A program made the position numbers and the translations under genes. The notes under the pieces were generated by a model. The model searched no databases. It was given only the letters and a program-made list of their open reading frames with translations, and had not been told where the DNA came from. A stretch of DNA of 64,000 bases from Pseudomonadota bacterium (lineage in GTDB: Bacteria > Pseudomonadota > Gammaproteobacteria > Burkholderiales > Burkholderiaceae_B), in NCBI GenBank assembly GCA_023427085.1, contig JAEZBO010000010.1:37898-101897 (forward strand). Direction: 5' to 3'. Below, one piece after another: positions 53,544-62,320 of the stretch (its first letter is position 1; the number at the start of each line of letters is the position of its first letter).

Positions 53544-54826
53544 GCAAGATCGAAGTCAGGAACATCTACAAGATTTTCGGCGCCCACCCCAAGAAGTGGC
53601 TGGACCCGGTGCGCAACGGCATGAGCAAGGAAGAGCTGCTGACCCGCAGCAGCCACACGCTGGGCCTGCGCGACATCAGCCTGTCGATCGAGGAAGGCAG
53701 CATCTACGTGATCATGGGCCTGTCGGGCTCGGGCAAGTCGACGCTGATCCGCCACTTCAACCGGCTGATCGATCCGAGCGCCGGCCAGATCCTGGTCGAC
53801 GGCGTCGACGTCATGAGCCTGCGCAACCGCGAGCTCGAGACCTTCCGCCAGCGCAAGATGAGCATGGTGTTCCAGCGCTTCGGCCTGTTTCCGCACCGCA
53901 CGGTGCTGGACAACGTGGCCTATGGGCTGGCGGTGCAGGGCGTGGCGCGCGCCGAGCGCGACAAGCGGGCCCAGCACTGGCTCGAGCAGGTCGGCCTGGG
54001 CGGTTTCGAGCGCCAGTATCCGCACCAGCTGTCGGGCGGCATGCAGCAGCGCGTCGGACTGGCGCGCGCGCTGGCGACCGATGCCGAGATCCTGCTGATG
54101 GACGAGGCCTTTTCGGCGCTCGATCCGCTGATCCGCCGCGAGATGCAGGATCACCTGCTGCAGCTGCAGGCCAAGCTGAACAAGACCATCGTGTTCATCA
54201 CGCACGATCTGGACGAGGCGCTGCGGCTGGGCAACCGGATCGCGATCCTGAAGGACGGCGAGCTGGTGCAGGAGGGTACGCCCGAGGACATCCTGCTCAA
54301 TCCGGCCAACGACTATGTGCAGGCCTTCCTGCAGGACGTGAACCGCGGCAAGGTGCTCAACGCGACCCACGCGGTGAATCCGCCGCGCCTGACGCTGACG
54401 ATGCGGTCGCGGCCGGCGCACAGTCTCGAACGCATGCATGCGCTCAACTACGAGTACGCGCCGGTGCTCGACGGCAAGCGGCTGGCGGGGGTGCTGACGA
54501 TCTCGGCGGCCAACGATGCGGTGAAGGCGAATACGCGGGATGTGTCGGCTTACGTCGAAGAGCTGGCGTCGGTGCCGGCGGCGACCGGGCTGGATCAGAT
54601 CCTGGCGCGTTTGCTGCGCAGTGATCAGCCTCTGGCGGTGACGGGCGACAACGAGGAGTTCATCGGGATGTTGTCGCGGCGCAAGGTGGTGGAGTTGGTG
54701 ACGCCGGCGTTGGTCGAGGCCGAGGCTGCTGATTCTGCTGCTGTAGAGCCTGTTGCGACTGATTCTGTGGATCCGGTCTTGGTTCCTGATCGGGCTGGTG
54801 CGGGGGAAGGTGAAGCGGGGAGGTAG
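53540..54826 (+). CDS. glycine betaine-type ABC transporter ATPase (ProV-like) with CBS region
   Basis: A 428-residue ATPase. Walker A is GLSGSGKST, the signature LSGGMQQRVGLARAL and Walker B ILLMDEAFSALDP; the N-terminus IYKIFGAHPKKWLDPVRNGM is characteristic of ProV. A C-terminal CBS-like pair (about 290-395) probably senses ionic strength, as in OpuA. The last ~40 residues are a Glu/Ala/Val-rich tail of no recognised function, with codon use visibly less GC-rich than upstream. Confidence 0.92.
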   Translation: MSKIEVRNIYKIFGAHPKKWLDPVRNGMSKEELLTRSSHTLGLRDISLSIEEGSIYVIMGLSGSGKSTLIRHFNRLIDPSAGQILVDGVDVMSLRNRELETFRQRKMSMVFQRFGLFPHRTVLDNVAYGLAVQGVARAERDKRAQHWLEQVGLGGFERQYPHQLSGGMQQRVGLARALATDAEILLMDEAFSALDPLIRREMQDHLLQLQAKLNKTIVFITHDLDEALRLGNRIAILKDGELVQEGTPEDILLNPANDYVQAFLQDVNRGKVLNATHAVNPPRLTLTMRSRPAHSLERMHALNYEYAPVLDGKRLAGVLTISAANDAVKANTRDVSAYVEELASVPAATGLDQILARLLRSDQPLAVTGDNEEFIGMLSRRKVVELVTPALVEAEAADSAAVEPVATDSVDPVLVPDRAGAGEGEAGR

Positions 54827-54885
54827 TTTCCGCGTTTTGGCTTCTGCTTGAGGCCGGCGGTTTTTGCGTGGGGCAGCTGGTTGAC

Positions 54886-54991
54886 GGCCGGTGAGGCGGA
54901 TCGGGGCGGCTGGCTCATGCTGTCGGGTGCGGCGCGGTTGCGCCGCGGCCCCGCCAGAAATCGCCCGCCACCCCGATCCGCCTCACCGGCC
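54886..54991. repeat. 21-base perfect inverted repeats with an inner hairpin
   Basis: Arms at 54886-54906 and 54971-54991 (GGCCGGTGAGGCGGATCGGG plus one base, and its complement) are perfect over 21 bases. The 64-base centre holds a further hairpin GCGGCGC-GGTT-GCGCCGC (54929-54946). It is in the 350-base region between the ProV-like gene and a LysR gene (54827-55176). No target-site duplication flanks the arms. Confidence 0.8.
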
Positions 54992-55089
54992 TGCGGATTG
55001 CCTGGCGGGTCGGTCGCTGGGGGCATGTGGGTTCTTGCATGCTTTTGTCGCGGCGGTTGGGGATGGAAGACTTATTGCGCTGCTCAAAC

Positions 55090-55114
55090 GGCCCGCCCTG
55101 CGCGGGCCTTTTTT
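55090..55114 (+). terminator. rho-independent terminator
   Basis: GGCCCGC, five-base loop, GCGGGCC, then six T residues (55109-55114) on the plus strand. It ends transcription from the betaine-type ABC operon or from a transcript arising in the inverted-repeat region. Confidence 0.85.
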
Positions 55115-55176
55115 CGCGTTCGGGATTGGTGGGGCGTGAGGGTGGGCGGGCGGCGGGCGGTGGGTGGGCGGCGTGG

Positions 55177-56088
55177 TCACGGCGGCAGGAACAGGCCGTC
55201 GGCGATGCATTGTTCTATCTGTTGTTCGATGGCGCTGCGAAAGACCCTCGCGGCCAGGCTTAGCGGGCGGCCCTTGGCGACCGCCAGCATGCGGGTGACG
55301 GTGAAGTCGCGGATCGGCACGGCGACCAGGTCTTGCCAGATGCTGGAGGTGCGCACGACCGAGCTGGGCATGATGGCGACGCCCAGGTCCTTGCGGGCCA
55401 GTTGCGCGGCGCCTTCGGTGCCGTCGATCAGGATGACCGGCTGCATGGCGCCGTGCTGCGCCTCGAGGCTGTGCCGCAGCCCGACCGAGATGATGATGGG
55501 CAGCTTGCGCAGTTCGTGCGCGCAGACACTGGCGCGGCTGGCCAGCCTGGATCGAGGCGAACAGAACAGCGCGATCTCCTGCTGCATCAATGGGGTGAAG
55601 AGGGTGTGCTCCTGGTTGCCGGGATCGGAGACGATGGCCATGTCGATGATGCCGGCCGATAGCCGGTGCAGCGCGTCGTCGGTGGGGCTTTCGGTCAGTT
55701 GCAGCCGCACTTGCGGGAAACGATGGCGAAAGTCCAGCGCCAGCAGGCCATGCAGGGCCTGGCCGACGGTGGGGGCCGAGGACATGCGCACCGATCCCCG
55801 GACGTCGCGGTGAAAGCCGCGGATGCCGCGGTGAAAGTTGCTGACGTCCTGGGTGGCGCTTTCGACTTCGCGCAGGATGAAGCGGGCGCGCTCCATGAAC
55901 ATCTGGCCGCTGTCGGTCAGCGCCACGCCGGTGATGCTGCGGTGGAACAGCGGGCCGCCCAGCTCTTCCTCGAGCAGCCGCACCTGGCGGCTGATGGCCG
56001 ACTGGGCCACGTGCAGCACTGACGCCGCCGCGCTAATGCTGCCTTTTTCGGCGACCGTCAAAAAATAGCGCACCTGTTTGAGATCCAT
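55177..56088 (-). CDS. LysR-family regulator (divergent from Bug-enolase operon)
   Basis: A 303-residue LysR-type regulator. The helix-turn-helix is at about residues 15-40 (GSISAAASVLHVAQSAISRQ), with a periplasmic-binding-like effector domain after it. It is similar in layout to the NAC/CynR-like group. It diverges from the Bug receptor-enolase-FAH-NIPSNAP operon over 160 bases that contain a T-N11-A dyad, and is the likely activator of that operon. Confidence 0.9.
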   Translation of the reverse strand: MDLKQVRYFLTVAEKGSISAAASVLHVAQSAISRQVRLLEEELGGPLFHRSITGVALTDSGQMFMERARFILREVESATQDVSNFHRGIRGFHRDVRGSVRMSSAPTVGQALHGLLALDFRHRFPQVRLQLTESPTDDALHRLSAGIIDMAIVSDPGNQEHTLFTPLMQQEIALFCSPRSRLASRASVCAHELRKLPIIISVGLRHSLEAQHGAMQPVILIDGTEGAAQLARKDLGVAIMPSSVVRTSSIWQDLVAVPIRDFTVTRMLAVAKGRPLSLAARVFRSAIEQQIEQCIADGLFLPP

Positions 56089-56111
56089 GGGCCGGTCCTG
56101 TTCGCTGGGGT

Positions 56112-56126
56112 ATCTCGATTTTAGAT
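56112..56126. promoter_or_regulatory. candidate LysR box (T-N11-A)
   Basis: ATCT-7 nt-AGAT, a 15-base interrupted dyad with T-N11-A spacing, 24 bases upstream of the LysR start in the divergent region. Confidence 0.5.
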
Positions 56127-56248
56127 GGAGAGTGCCTCAAATCTCTGCTTTTGTGTCGGATGCGACGGCGGCAAAATGGCAAGAAACACAGGGATGCGCC
56201 TGGCGGTTTCTTGCCACGCCAGGCGGTCCGCACAACAGGAGAGACGAC

Positions 56249-57286
56249 ATGAGCGGTATTGAACCCAGGCCCCAGACACCCGGATCATGGTGCCAACGGG
56301 CGCGGCGGGCGGCCCGCGCCGCGCTGGCGCCGACGGCGCTGGCGCTGAGCGCGCTGGCCTTGTGCCCGGCCGCGCAGGCCGAGTATCCCGACAAGGCGGT
56401 GCGTCTGATCGTGCCGTTTGCGGTCGGCGGCGGCGCCGATGTGGCCTCGCGTCTGCTGGCCAGCGAGCTGGCGGCGCGCTGGGGCCAGGGCGTGGTGGTG
56501 GACAACCAGGTGGGCGCCAACAGCATCATCGGCGCGCAGCAGGTGGCGCGTGCCAGCGCCGATGGCTACACGCTGCTGGTGCCCAACGACACCACGCTGG
56601 CGGCCAATCCGGCGCTGTATAAAAAGCTGCCCTACGATCCGATCAAGGATTTTGCGCCGATCGCCCTGATCGGCGAGACTCCCTTCGTGCTGGTGGCCTC
56701 GCCCAAGCTGCAGGTGTCGACGGTCCAGCAACTGGTCGAGGCGGCCAAGGCCAGGCCGGGCGACATCCTGTTCAGTACCAGCGGCGTGGCCAGCGCGCAG
56801 CACCTGCCAATGGAAATGCTGATGCGCAGCGCCGGCATCGACCTGATGCACGTGCCGTACAAGGGCGCGTCCGAGGCCGCCACCGCCATCCTCGGCGATC
56901 AGGCCCAGGTCATGTTTGCCGGGGTGTCGGCGGTGCTGCCGCTGGTACGCGCCGGCCGGCTGGTGCCGCTCGCGGTCGGCACCTCCGAGCGCCTGGCGGT
57001 GCTGCCCGAGGTGCCCACGATGGCCGAGTCGGGCTTTGCGGGATTTCGCTACGGCGCCTGGCTCGGCCTGGTCGCCCCGGCGTCGACCCCGCCGGCGATC
57101 ATCGAGCGGATCAATGCCGATGTCGGCCAGATCCTCGAGCAGGCCGCGGTGCGTGAGCGCCTGTCGGCACTGGGCTTTCTGCCGGCCCGGCCGCAGCCCG
57201 CCGCCAGTTTCCAACGCTACATCGCCAGCGAGCTGGCCCGCTATCAGGACTTCATTCGTGCCGCCGGCATCGAAGCCTCGAACTGA
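56249..57286 (+). CDS. Bug/TctC-family solute receptor
   Basis: A 345-residue periplasmic receptor. A twin-arginine-containing N-terminus (RARRAARAALAPTALALSAL) ends at AAQA-EYPDK. The diagnostic VRLIVPFAVGGGADVASR and LMHVPYKGASEAAT stretches are present. The ATG at 56249 has AGGAGAG upstream. It is first in an operon with a tartrate-dehydratase-like enolase, so the ligand is probably a hydroxy or sugar acid. Confidence 0.9.
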   Translation: MSGIEPRPQTPGSWCQRARRAARAALAPTALALSALALCPAAQAEYPDKAVRLIVPFAVGGGADVASRLLASELAARWGQGVVVDNQVGANSIIGAQQVARASADGYTLLVPNDTTLAANPALYKKLPYDPIKDFAPIALIGETPFVLVASPKLQVSTVQQLVEAAKARPGDILFSTSGVASAQHLPMEMLMRSAGIDLMHVPYKGASEAATAILGDQAQVMFAGVSAVLPLVRAGRLVPLAVGTSERLAVLPEVPTMAESGFAGFRYGAWLGLVAPASTPPAIIERINADVGQILEQAAVRERLSALGFLPARPQPAASFQRYIASELARYQDFIRAAGIEASN

Positions 57287-57315
57287 TCCCCCCGACCCTG
57301 GAAACCCAAGCTCCC

Positions 57316-58494
57316 ATGCGTATCATTGACTTGCGTGAAGCGGCCTTCCCGGTGCGTAGCACCATGCGCAACGCCGTGTTCTCCTTCGCCGAAATGACCA
57401 CCTCCATCGTGGCGGTCCGGCTCGATCCTGGCGCCGGCAGGGCGCCGGTGACCGGTTATGCGTTCAACTCGACCGGGCGCTATGCCTGCGGACAGCCGAT
57501 GCGCGAACGTTTCTTCCCGCGGCTGCTGCGCGCCAGCGCCGAGGCACTGCTCGACGACGACGGCGTGCTCGACCCGGCCAAGGCCGTCGCGGTGATGCTG
57601 GTGGGCGAAAAGCCCGGTGGCCATGCCGAACGCTCCATCGCCATCGGCACCATCGAGACCGCGTTGTGGGATGCCATCGGCAAGGCGCAGGACCTGCCCA
57701 CCGCCGAGTTGCTGGCCCGGCGCTACCGGGGCGGCGCCATGCAGCGCAAGGTTTCGGTCTACGTCGGCGGCGGCTGGTATCGCCCGGGCGGCGTGCCGCA
57801 GGACGTGGCCGACGAGATCCGTGCGCACCAGGCCGCCGGCTACACCCACGTCAAGATCAAAGTGGGCGGCGCGCCGCTCGACGAAGACCTGCGGCGCATC
57901 GACAGTGCGCTGAGCGTGCTGCCGGGCAGCGAGCACCTGGCGGTCGACGCCAACTGCAAGTTCCAGCGCGACGAGGCGTTGCGTTACGCGCAGGCGCTGG
58001 CGCCGTACCGGCTGCGCTGGTTCGAGGAGCCCTGCGATCCGCACGACTATGGCTTGATGGCCGAACTGGCCTCGGTCTATGCGGCGCCGCTGGCGGTCGG
58101 CGAGAACCTCTATGGCATACAGGACGTGATCAATCTGGTGCGCCTGGGCGGCTGGCGCAGCGACACCGACCTGATCCAGGTCGATCCGCCGCAGTCCTAT
58201 GGCCTGCACGCCTACGCAAGCATGGTGCTGGCGCTGGAGGCCGAGGGCTGGAGCAGCGCCAGGCACTATCCGCACGGCGGCAACCAGATGTCGCTGGCGC
58301 TGGCGGCCGGCCTGGGCCTGGGCGGCTGCGAAGCCTATCCGGGCGTGTTCGGCGACTTCGGCGGCTTTGCCGACGACACCTTGGTCGAGGACGGCTATGT
58401 GCATCCGCCGCAACGCCCGGGCATCGGCTTCGAAGGCCACAGCGCGCTGTACGCGCTGATGGCCTCGGTCGGCGCCGGCCTGCAGGCGCGTTGA
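57316..58494 (+). CDS. enolase-superfamily sugar-acid dehydratase, D-tartrate dehydratase-like
   Basis: A 392-residue enzyme of the mandelate racemase/muconate lactonising fold. Catalytic lysines K180 and K182 (HVKIKVGG), magnesium ligands D211, E237 and E263, and H320 in YPHGGNQMS align with D-tartrate dehydratase, each two positions lower than the published Bradyrhizobium numbering as I recall it. The N-terminal substrate loop (RNAVFSFAEMTTSIVAV) and the EKPGGHAERS stretch also match. It would dehydrate a diacid sugar or tartrate to a 2-keto acid. The exact substrate needs assay; neighbours are a Bug receptor and an FAH-family enzyme. Confidence 0.88.
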   Translation: MRIIDLREAAFPVRSTMRNAVFSFAEMTTSIVAVRLDPGAGRAPVTGYAFNSTGRYACGQPMRERFFPRLLRASAEALLDDDGVLDPAKAVAVMLVGEKPGGHAERSIAIGTIETALWDAIGKAQDLPTAELLARRYRGGAMQRKVSVYVGGGWYRPGGVPQDVADEIRAHQAAGYTHVKIKVGGAPLDEDLRRIDSALSVLPGSEHLAVDANCKFQRDEALRYAQALAPYRLRWFEEPCDPHDYGLMAELASVYAAPLAVGENLYGIQDVINLVRLGGWRSDTDLIQVDPPQSYGLHAYASMVLALEAEGWSSARHYPHGGNQMSLALAAGLGLGGCEAYPGVFGDFGGFADDTLVEDGYVHPPQRPGIGFEGHSALYALMASVGAGLQAR

Positions 58495-58543
58495 TCCGCG
58501 GCACGACGCCGCCCCTCCCAATTTTCAAAGGAAAGCAAAGCTC

Positions 58544-59395
58544 ATGAAATTCGTCACGTTCCGCACCGACAGCGACCCCACCCCGACACTGGGGGCGGTC
58601 ATCGACGGCGCCGTCGTCGCCTTGCCCGGCGACATGGTCGCGTTGTGCGCAAGCGGCAGCGCCGGCTTTGCGGCGGCGGCCGAGCAGGCCGGCGCGGCGG
58701 CCGCCGCCGAGCGTATCTCGCTGGACGCCGTCACCCTGCTGCCGGTGGTGCCGCGGCCCGGCAAGATCGTCTGCATGGGCTTGAACTACGCCGATCACGC
58801 CGCCGAGGGCGGCAACCAGCGGCCCGACTACCCCAGCTTCTTTCTGCGCGCGCCGTCGTCGCTGACCGCGCACGAGGCGGCCATCGAGCGGCCGCGCGTC
58901 TCGGACAAACTCGACTTCGAGGCCGAGCTGGCGGTGGTCATCGGCAAGACCTGCCGGCACCTGACGCAGGCCGACGCGTTGGCGGCCGTCGCGGGTTACT
59001 CCTGCTTCAACGACGCCACGCTGCGCGACTACCAGCGCCGCAGCGCGCAATGGACCATCGGCAAGAACTTCGACGCCACCGGCGCGTTCGGCCCGTGGCT
59101 GGTGCCAGCCGCCGAGTTGCCGCCGGGCGCGGCCGGGCTGAAGATCGAATCGCGCCTGAACGGCGCCGTCATGCAGAGCAGCAACACCGCGCAGATGTTG
59201 TTCCCGGTGGCGGAAACCCTGTGCCTGATCACCGAGGCCATGACGCTGGAGCCTGGCGACGTCGTCATCATGGGCACGCCGGCCGGCGTCGGCTACGCGC
59301 GCCAGCCGCCGGTCTGGATGCAGCCAGGCGACACCATCGAGATCGACATCGAGCGCATCGGCGTGTTGTCCAACACCATCACCCCCGCCGCCTAG
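58544..59395 (+). CDS. fumarylacetoacetate hydrolase family protein
   Basis: A 283-residue FAH-fold enzyme. The metal site is visible as the E-x-E of KLDFEAELAVVIGK with the aspartate of CFNDATLRDYQ, and KIVCMGLNYADHAAE opens the domain. Members hydrolyse or decarboxylate diketo acids or hydrate dienoates. Following a sugar-acid dehydratase in an operon, it may split a 2,4-diketo-3-deoxy acid or act as a decarboxylase or hydratase on the dehydratase product; this is inferred. Confidence 0.9.
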   Translation: MKFVTFRTDSDPTPTLGAVIDGAVVALPGDMVALCASGSAGFAAAAEQAGAAAAAERISLDAVTLLPVVPRPGKIVCMGLNYADHAAEGGNQRPDYPSFFLRAPSSLTAHEAAIERPRVSDKLDFEAELAVVIGKTCRHLTQADALAAVAGYSCFNDATLRDYQRRSAQWTIGKNFDATGAFGPWLVPAAELPPGAAGLKIESRLNGAVMQSSNTAQMLFPVAETLCLITEAMTLEPGDVVIMGTPAGVGYARQPPVWMQPGDTIEIDIERIGVLSNTITPAA

Positions 59396-59443
59396 CGACG
59401 CCGTTGCGTGCCGATCACGGCACGCGCCACCTCAAGGACCTCG

Positions 59444-59761
59444 ATGATTTTCGAACTCAGAACCTACACCGCCGCTCCCGGCCGCGCCGCCGACTTCCTG
59501 GCGCTCTACGAGGAGCTGGCCCTGCCGTTGCAAAAGCACTATCTGGGCGGCATGGTCGGCTGCTACGTCACCGAGATCGGCCCGCTCAACCAGATCATCC
59601 ATCTGTGGCGCTACGCCAGCCTGGCCGACCGCGAGCAGCGCCGCAGCGCGCTGGAGGCGGACCCCGGCTGGCACGAATACCGCGCCCGCTCCAAGGCCCT
59701 GGGCGCGCTGCTGCAGCAGGAATCCAAGATCCTCAAGCCCACCAGGTTTTCGCCGGGCTGA
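59444..59761 (+). CDS. NIPSNAP-family protein
   Basis: A 105-residue dimeric alpha-beta-barrel protein opening MIFELRTYTAAPGRAADFLA with IIHLWRYASLADREQRR. NIPSNAP proteins often sit in catabolic operons and have no settled function. It is the last gene of the LysR-controlled operon, 48 bases after the FAH-family gene, and is convergent with a flavin oxidoreductase gene. Confidence 0.88.
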   Translation: MIFELRTYTAAPGRAADFLALYEELALPLQKHYLGGMVGCYVTEIGPLNQIIHLWRYASLADREQRRSALEADPGWHEYRARSKALGALLQQESKILKPTRFSPG

Positions 59762-59774
59762 CCCGGCCGGCGTC

Positions 59775-60776
59775 TCAACGGTCCCAGCTATCCCGAGCCT
59801 GCGCCGCCAGTTCGTAGGACCGCATCCGCGCGCCATGGTCATAGATCTGCGCGGTCACCATGATCTCGTCGACGCCGGTGCGCTCGATGAACGCGCGGAT
59901 CCCCTCGCGCACCGCGTCCGGGCCGCCCACCACCGAACAGGACAGCGACTGCTCCACCATTGCGCGCTCGTGCGGCGCCCACAAGGCATCCATGTCCGGC
60001 ACCGGCGGCGGCAACTGGCCGCGCCGGTTGCGGCGCATGTTCAGGAACTGCTGCTGCAGCGACGTATACAGCACCTGCGCCTCGCGGTCGGTGTCGGCCG
60101 CGAACACGTTCAGCCCAGCCATCACGTAAGGACGCTGCAACTGCGCCGACGGGCGGAACTGCGCGCGGTACATCTGGATCGCGGTCAGCAGGTGGTCGGG
60201 CGCGAAGTGCGACGCGAAGGCGTAGGGCAGCCCCAGGTGCGCGGCCAGCTGGGCACCGAACAGGCTCGAGCCGAGGATCCAGATCGGCACCGTCAATCCC
60301 ATGCCCGGGATGGCCTTGACCGGCGGGTTCTCGATGTCGGGCTGGAAATAGCGCTGCAGTTCGATCACATCCTGCGGGAATTCGTCGGCGCCTTCCATGC
60401 GTTCGCGGCGCAGCGCGCGGGCGGTCAGCTGGTCGGTGCCGGGCGCGCGGCCCAGCCCCAGGTCGATGCGGCCCGGGAACAGCGATTCGAGTGTGCCGAA
60501 CTGCTCGGCGATCACCAGCGGCGAGTGGTTCGGCAGCATGATGCCGCCGGCGCCGACCCGCAGGGTCTTGGTGCCGGCCGCGACGTGGCCGATGACCACG
60601 GCGGTCGCGGCGCTGGCGATGCCGGTCATGTTGTGATGCTCGGCCAGCCAATAGCGGCCGTAGTTCAGGCGCTCGGCCTGCTGAGCCAGCTCGAGCGTGT
60701 TGCGAAAGGCGGTGGCGGCGGTGCTGCCCTGGACGATGGGCGAGAGGTCCAATACCGACAGGACGGGCTTGGGCAT
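59775..60776 (-). CDS. LLM-class flavin-dependent oxidoreductase
   Basis: A 333-residue luciferase-like monooxygenase of the YhbW type. It has YWLAEHHNMTG, VGAGGIMLPNHSPLVIAE and RIDLGLGRAPG. It binds FMN and probably oxidises a small organic compound. The ATG at 60776 is chosen because the protein then begins PKPVLSVLDLSPI, the usual family start. It stands alone between convergent and divergent neighbours. Confidence 0.88.
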   Translation of the reverse strand: MPKPVLSVLDLSPIVQGSTAATAFRNTLELAQQAERLNYGRYWLAEHHNMTGIASAATAVVIGHVAAGTKTLRVGAGGIMLPNHSPLVIAEQFGTLESLFPGRIDLGLGRAPGTDQLTARALRRERMEGADEFPQDVIELQRYFQPDIENPPVKAIPGMGLTVPIWILGSSLFGAQLAAHLGLPYAFASHFAPDHLLTAIQMYRAQFRPSAQLQRPYVMAGLNVFAADTDREAQVLYTSLQQQFLNMRRNRRGQLPPPVPDMDALWAPHERAMVEQSLSCSVVGGPDAVREGIRAFIERTGVDEIMVTAQIYDHGARMRSYELAAQARDSWDR

Positions 60777-60903
60777 GTGATGGGTCTCTAGGCAATGGGC
60801 GACCTGGAAAATTATAGGCAGCGGTCCGGCATCGGACCCGCAAGACCGCGCCGGGCGTAGGGACGGGCACGGGTAACGGTGTATGGGCGGGCCCAGGGCG
60901 TGT

Positions 60904-60951
60904 ATCGGGACGGGCACAGGGACGGGCATCGGGACGGGCATCGGGACGGTC
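60904..60951. repeat. 12-base tandem repeat, about four copies
   Basis: ATCGGGACGGGC and close variants (ACAGGGACGGGC, ATCGGGACGGTC) follow one another four times in the gap between the flavin oxidoreductase and bktB genes. Related GGGACGGGCAC units continue to the left near 60860. Confidence 0.85.
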
Positions 60952-61033
60952 GGCCCGACTTGGTTATCATGTTGCGGTGCCGCATGCAGTGGCCCGAGGC
61001 CGCCGCACGAGCCGCCAACCGAGGAGAACATCG

Positions 61034-62215
61034 ATGAAAGACGTAGTCGTAGTCAGCGCCGCCCGGACCGCCGTGGGCGATTTCGGCGGCGGACTCAAGG
61101 ACGTCGCGCCCTGCGATCTGGGCGCGACCGTGATGCGCGCCGTGCTCGAGCGCGCCGGCGTGAACGGCCAGGAAGTCGGCCATGTGGCGGTGGGCCACGT
61201 CATCAATACCGAACCGCGCGACATGTACCTGTCGCGGGTCGCCGCGCTCAACGCCGGCATGTCGCAGGAGACGCCGGCCTTCAACGTCAACCGCCTGTGC
61301 GGCTCCGGACTGCAGGCCATCGTGTCGGCCGCGCAGACCATCATGCTCGGTGACGCGCAGATCGCCATCGGCGCCGGCGCCGAAAGCATGAGCCGCGCGC
61401 CGTACATCGTGCCGTCGCAGCGCTGGGGCGCGCGCATGGGCGATGCGGCGATGCTAGATATGATGACCGGCGCGCTGTCCGATCCCTTCGAACGCATGCA
61501 CATGGGCGTGACCGCCGAGAACGTCGCGGCGCGCTACGACATCGCCCGCGCCGACCAGGATGCGCTGGCGGTCGAGTCGCACCGCCGCGCCGCGCGGGCC
61601 ATCGACGAGGGCCGGTTCGCCGAGCAGATCGTGCCGGTGCAGGTCAAGGGCCGCAAGGGCACGGTCGAATTCGCCACCGACGAGCACGTGCGCCGCGACG
61701 CCACGGTCGAGGGCATGGCGGCGCTCAAGACCGTGTTCCAGAAAGAGAACGGCACGGTCACGGCCGGCAACGCCTCGGGCCTGAACGACGGCGCCGGCGC
61801 GGTGCTGCTGATGAGCGCCGACGAGGCGCAGCGGCGCGGCGCCAAGCCGCTGGCGCGGCTGGTGGCCTATGCCCATGCCGGTGTCGATCCGCGCTACATG
61901 GGCATCGGCCCGGTGCCGGCCACCCGCGCCGCCTTGCAGCGCGCCGGCCTGACGATCGACCAGCTCGACGTGATCGAGGCCAACGAGGCCTTCGCGGCGC
62001 AGGCCTGCGCGGTCTCGCGTGAACTCGGTTTCGATCCGGACAAGGTCAACCCCAACGGCAGCGGCATTTCGCTGGGCCATCCGATCGGCGCGACCGGCGC
62101 GATCATCACGGTCAAGGCCTTGTACGAGCTGCAGCGCGTGCAGGGGCGCTACGCGCTGGTGACGATGTGCATCGGAGGCGGGCAGGGCATCGCGGCGATC
62201 TTCGAGCGGGCCTGA
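61034..62215 (+). CDS. bktB: beta-ketothiolase BktB / acetyl-CoA acyltransferase
   Basis: A 393-residue thiolase. Active-site residues are C89 in NRLCGSG, H349 in GHPIGATG and C379 in CIGGGQG. Near full-length similarity to Cupriavidus BktB is evident (RMGDAAMLDMMTGAL, HAGVDPRYMGIGPVPAT). BktB condenses or cleaves 3-ketoacyl-CoA of four to six carbons, serving polyhydroxyalkanoate synthesis or beta-oxidation. The ATG at 61034 has GAGGAG upstream. No phaC or reductase gene adjoins it. Confidence 0.93.
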   Translation: MKDVVVVSAARTAVGDFGGGLKDVAPCDLGATVMRAVLERAGVNGQEVGHVAVGHVINTEPRDMYLSRVAALNAGMSQETPAFNVNRLCGSGLQAIVSAAQTIMLGDAQIAIGAGAESMSRAPYIVPSQRWGARMGDAAMLDMMTGALSDPFERMHMGVTAENVAARYDIARADQDALAVESHRRAARAIDEGRFAEQIVPVQVKGRKGTVEFATDEHVRRDATVEGMAALKTVFQKENGTVTAGNASGLNDGAGAVLLMSADEAQRRGAKPLARLVAYAHAGVDPRYMGIGPVPATRAALQRAGLTIDQLDVIEANEAFAAQACAVSRELGFDPDKVNPNGSGISLGHPIGATGAIITVKALYELQRVQGRYALVTMCIGGGQGIAAIFERA

Positions 62216-62320
62216 CGCGCCCGGGCGGCGGCGCCATGCGCCGCCCGCTGACGACCGCTGGCCCGCGCCAGCACCGTCCGCCAGGGGCGGTGCGCCGACG
62301 CGCCACCGTACAATCGCGCC

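Noticed and set aside
54886..54991. Insertion sequence or MITE
   Set aside because: No transposase and no target-site duplication flank the 21-base arms; kept only as an unexplained inverted repeat.
54544..55176. Additional small genes downstream of the ProV-like gene
   Set aside because: Open frames here have no ribosome site, no recognisable domain and run through the inverted repeat and terminator.
14666..60776. The two YhbW-type flavin oxidoreductases (14666-15646 and 59775-60776) as evidence of a duplication within one genome
   Set aside because: The family is widespread and the two copies lie on opposite sides of the probable chimeric junction, so common family membership explains the likeness.
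60904..60951. CRISPR array
   Set aside because: Units of 12 bases are contiguous with no spacers and no cas genes.
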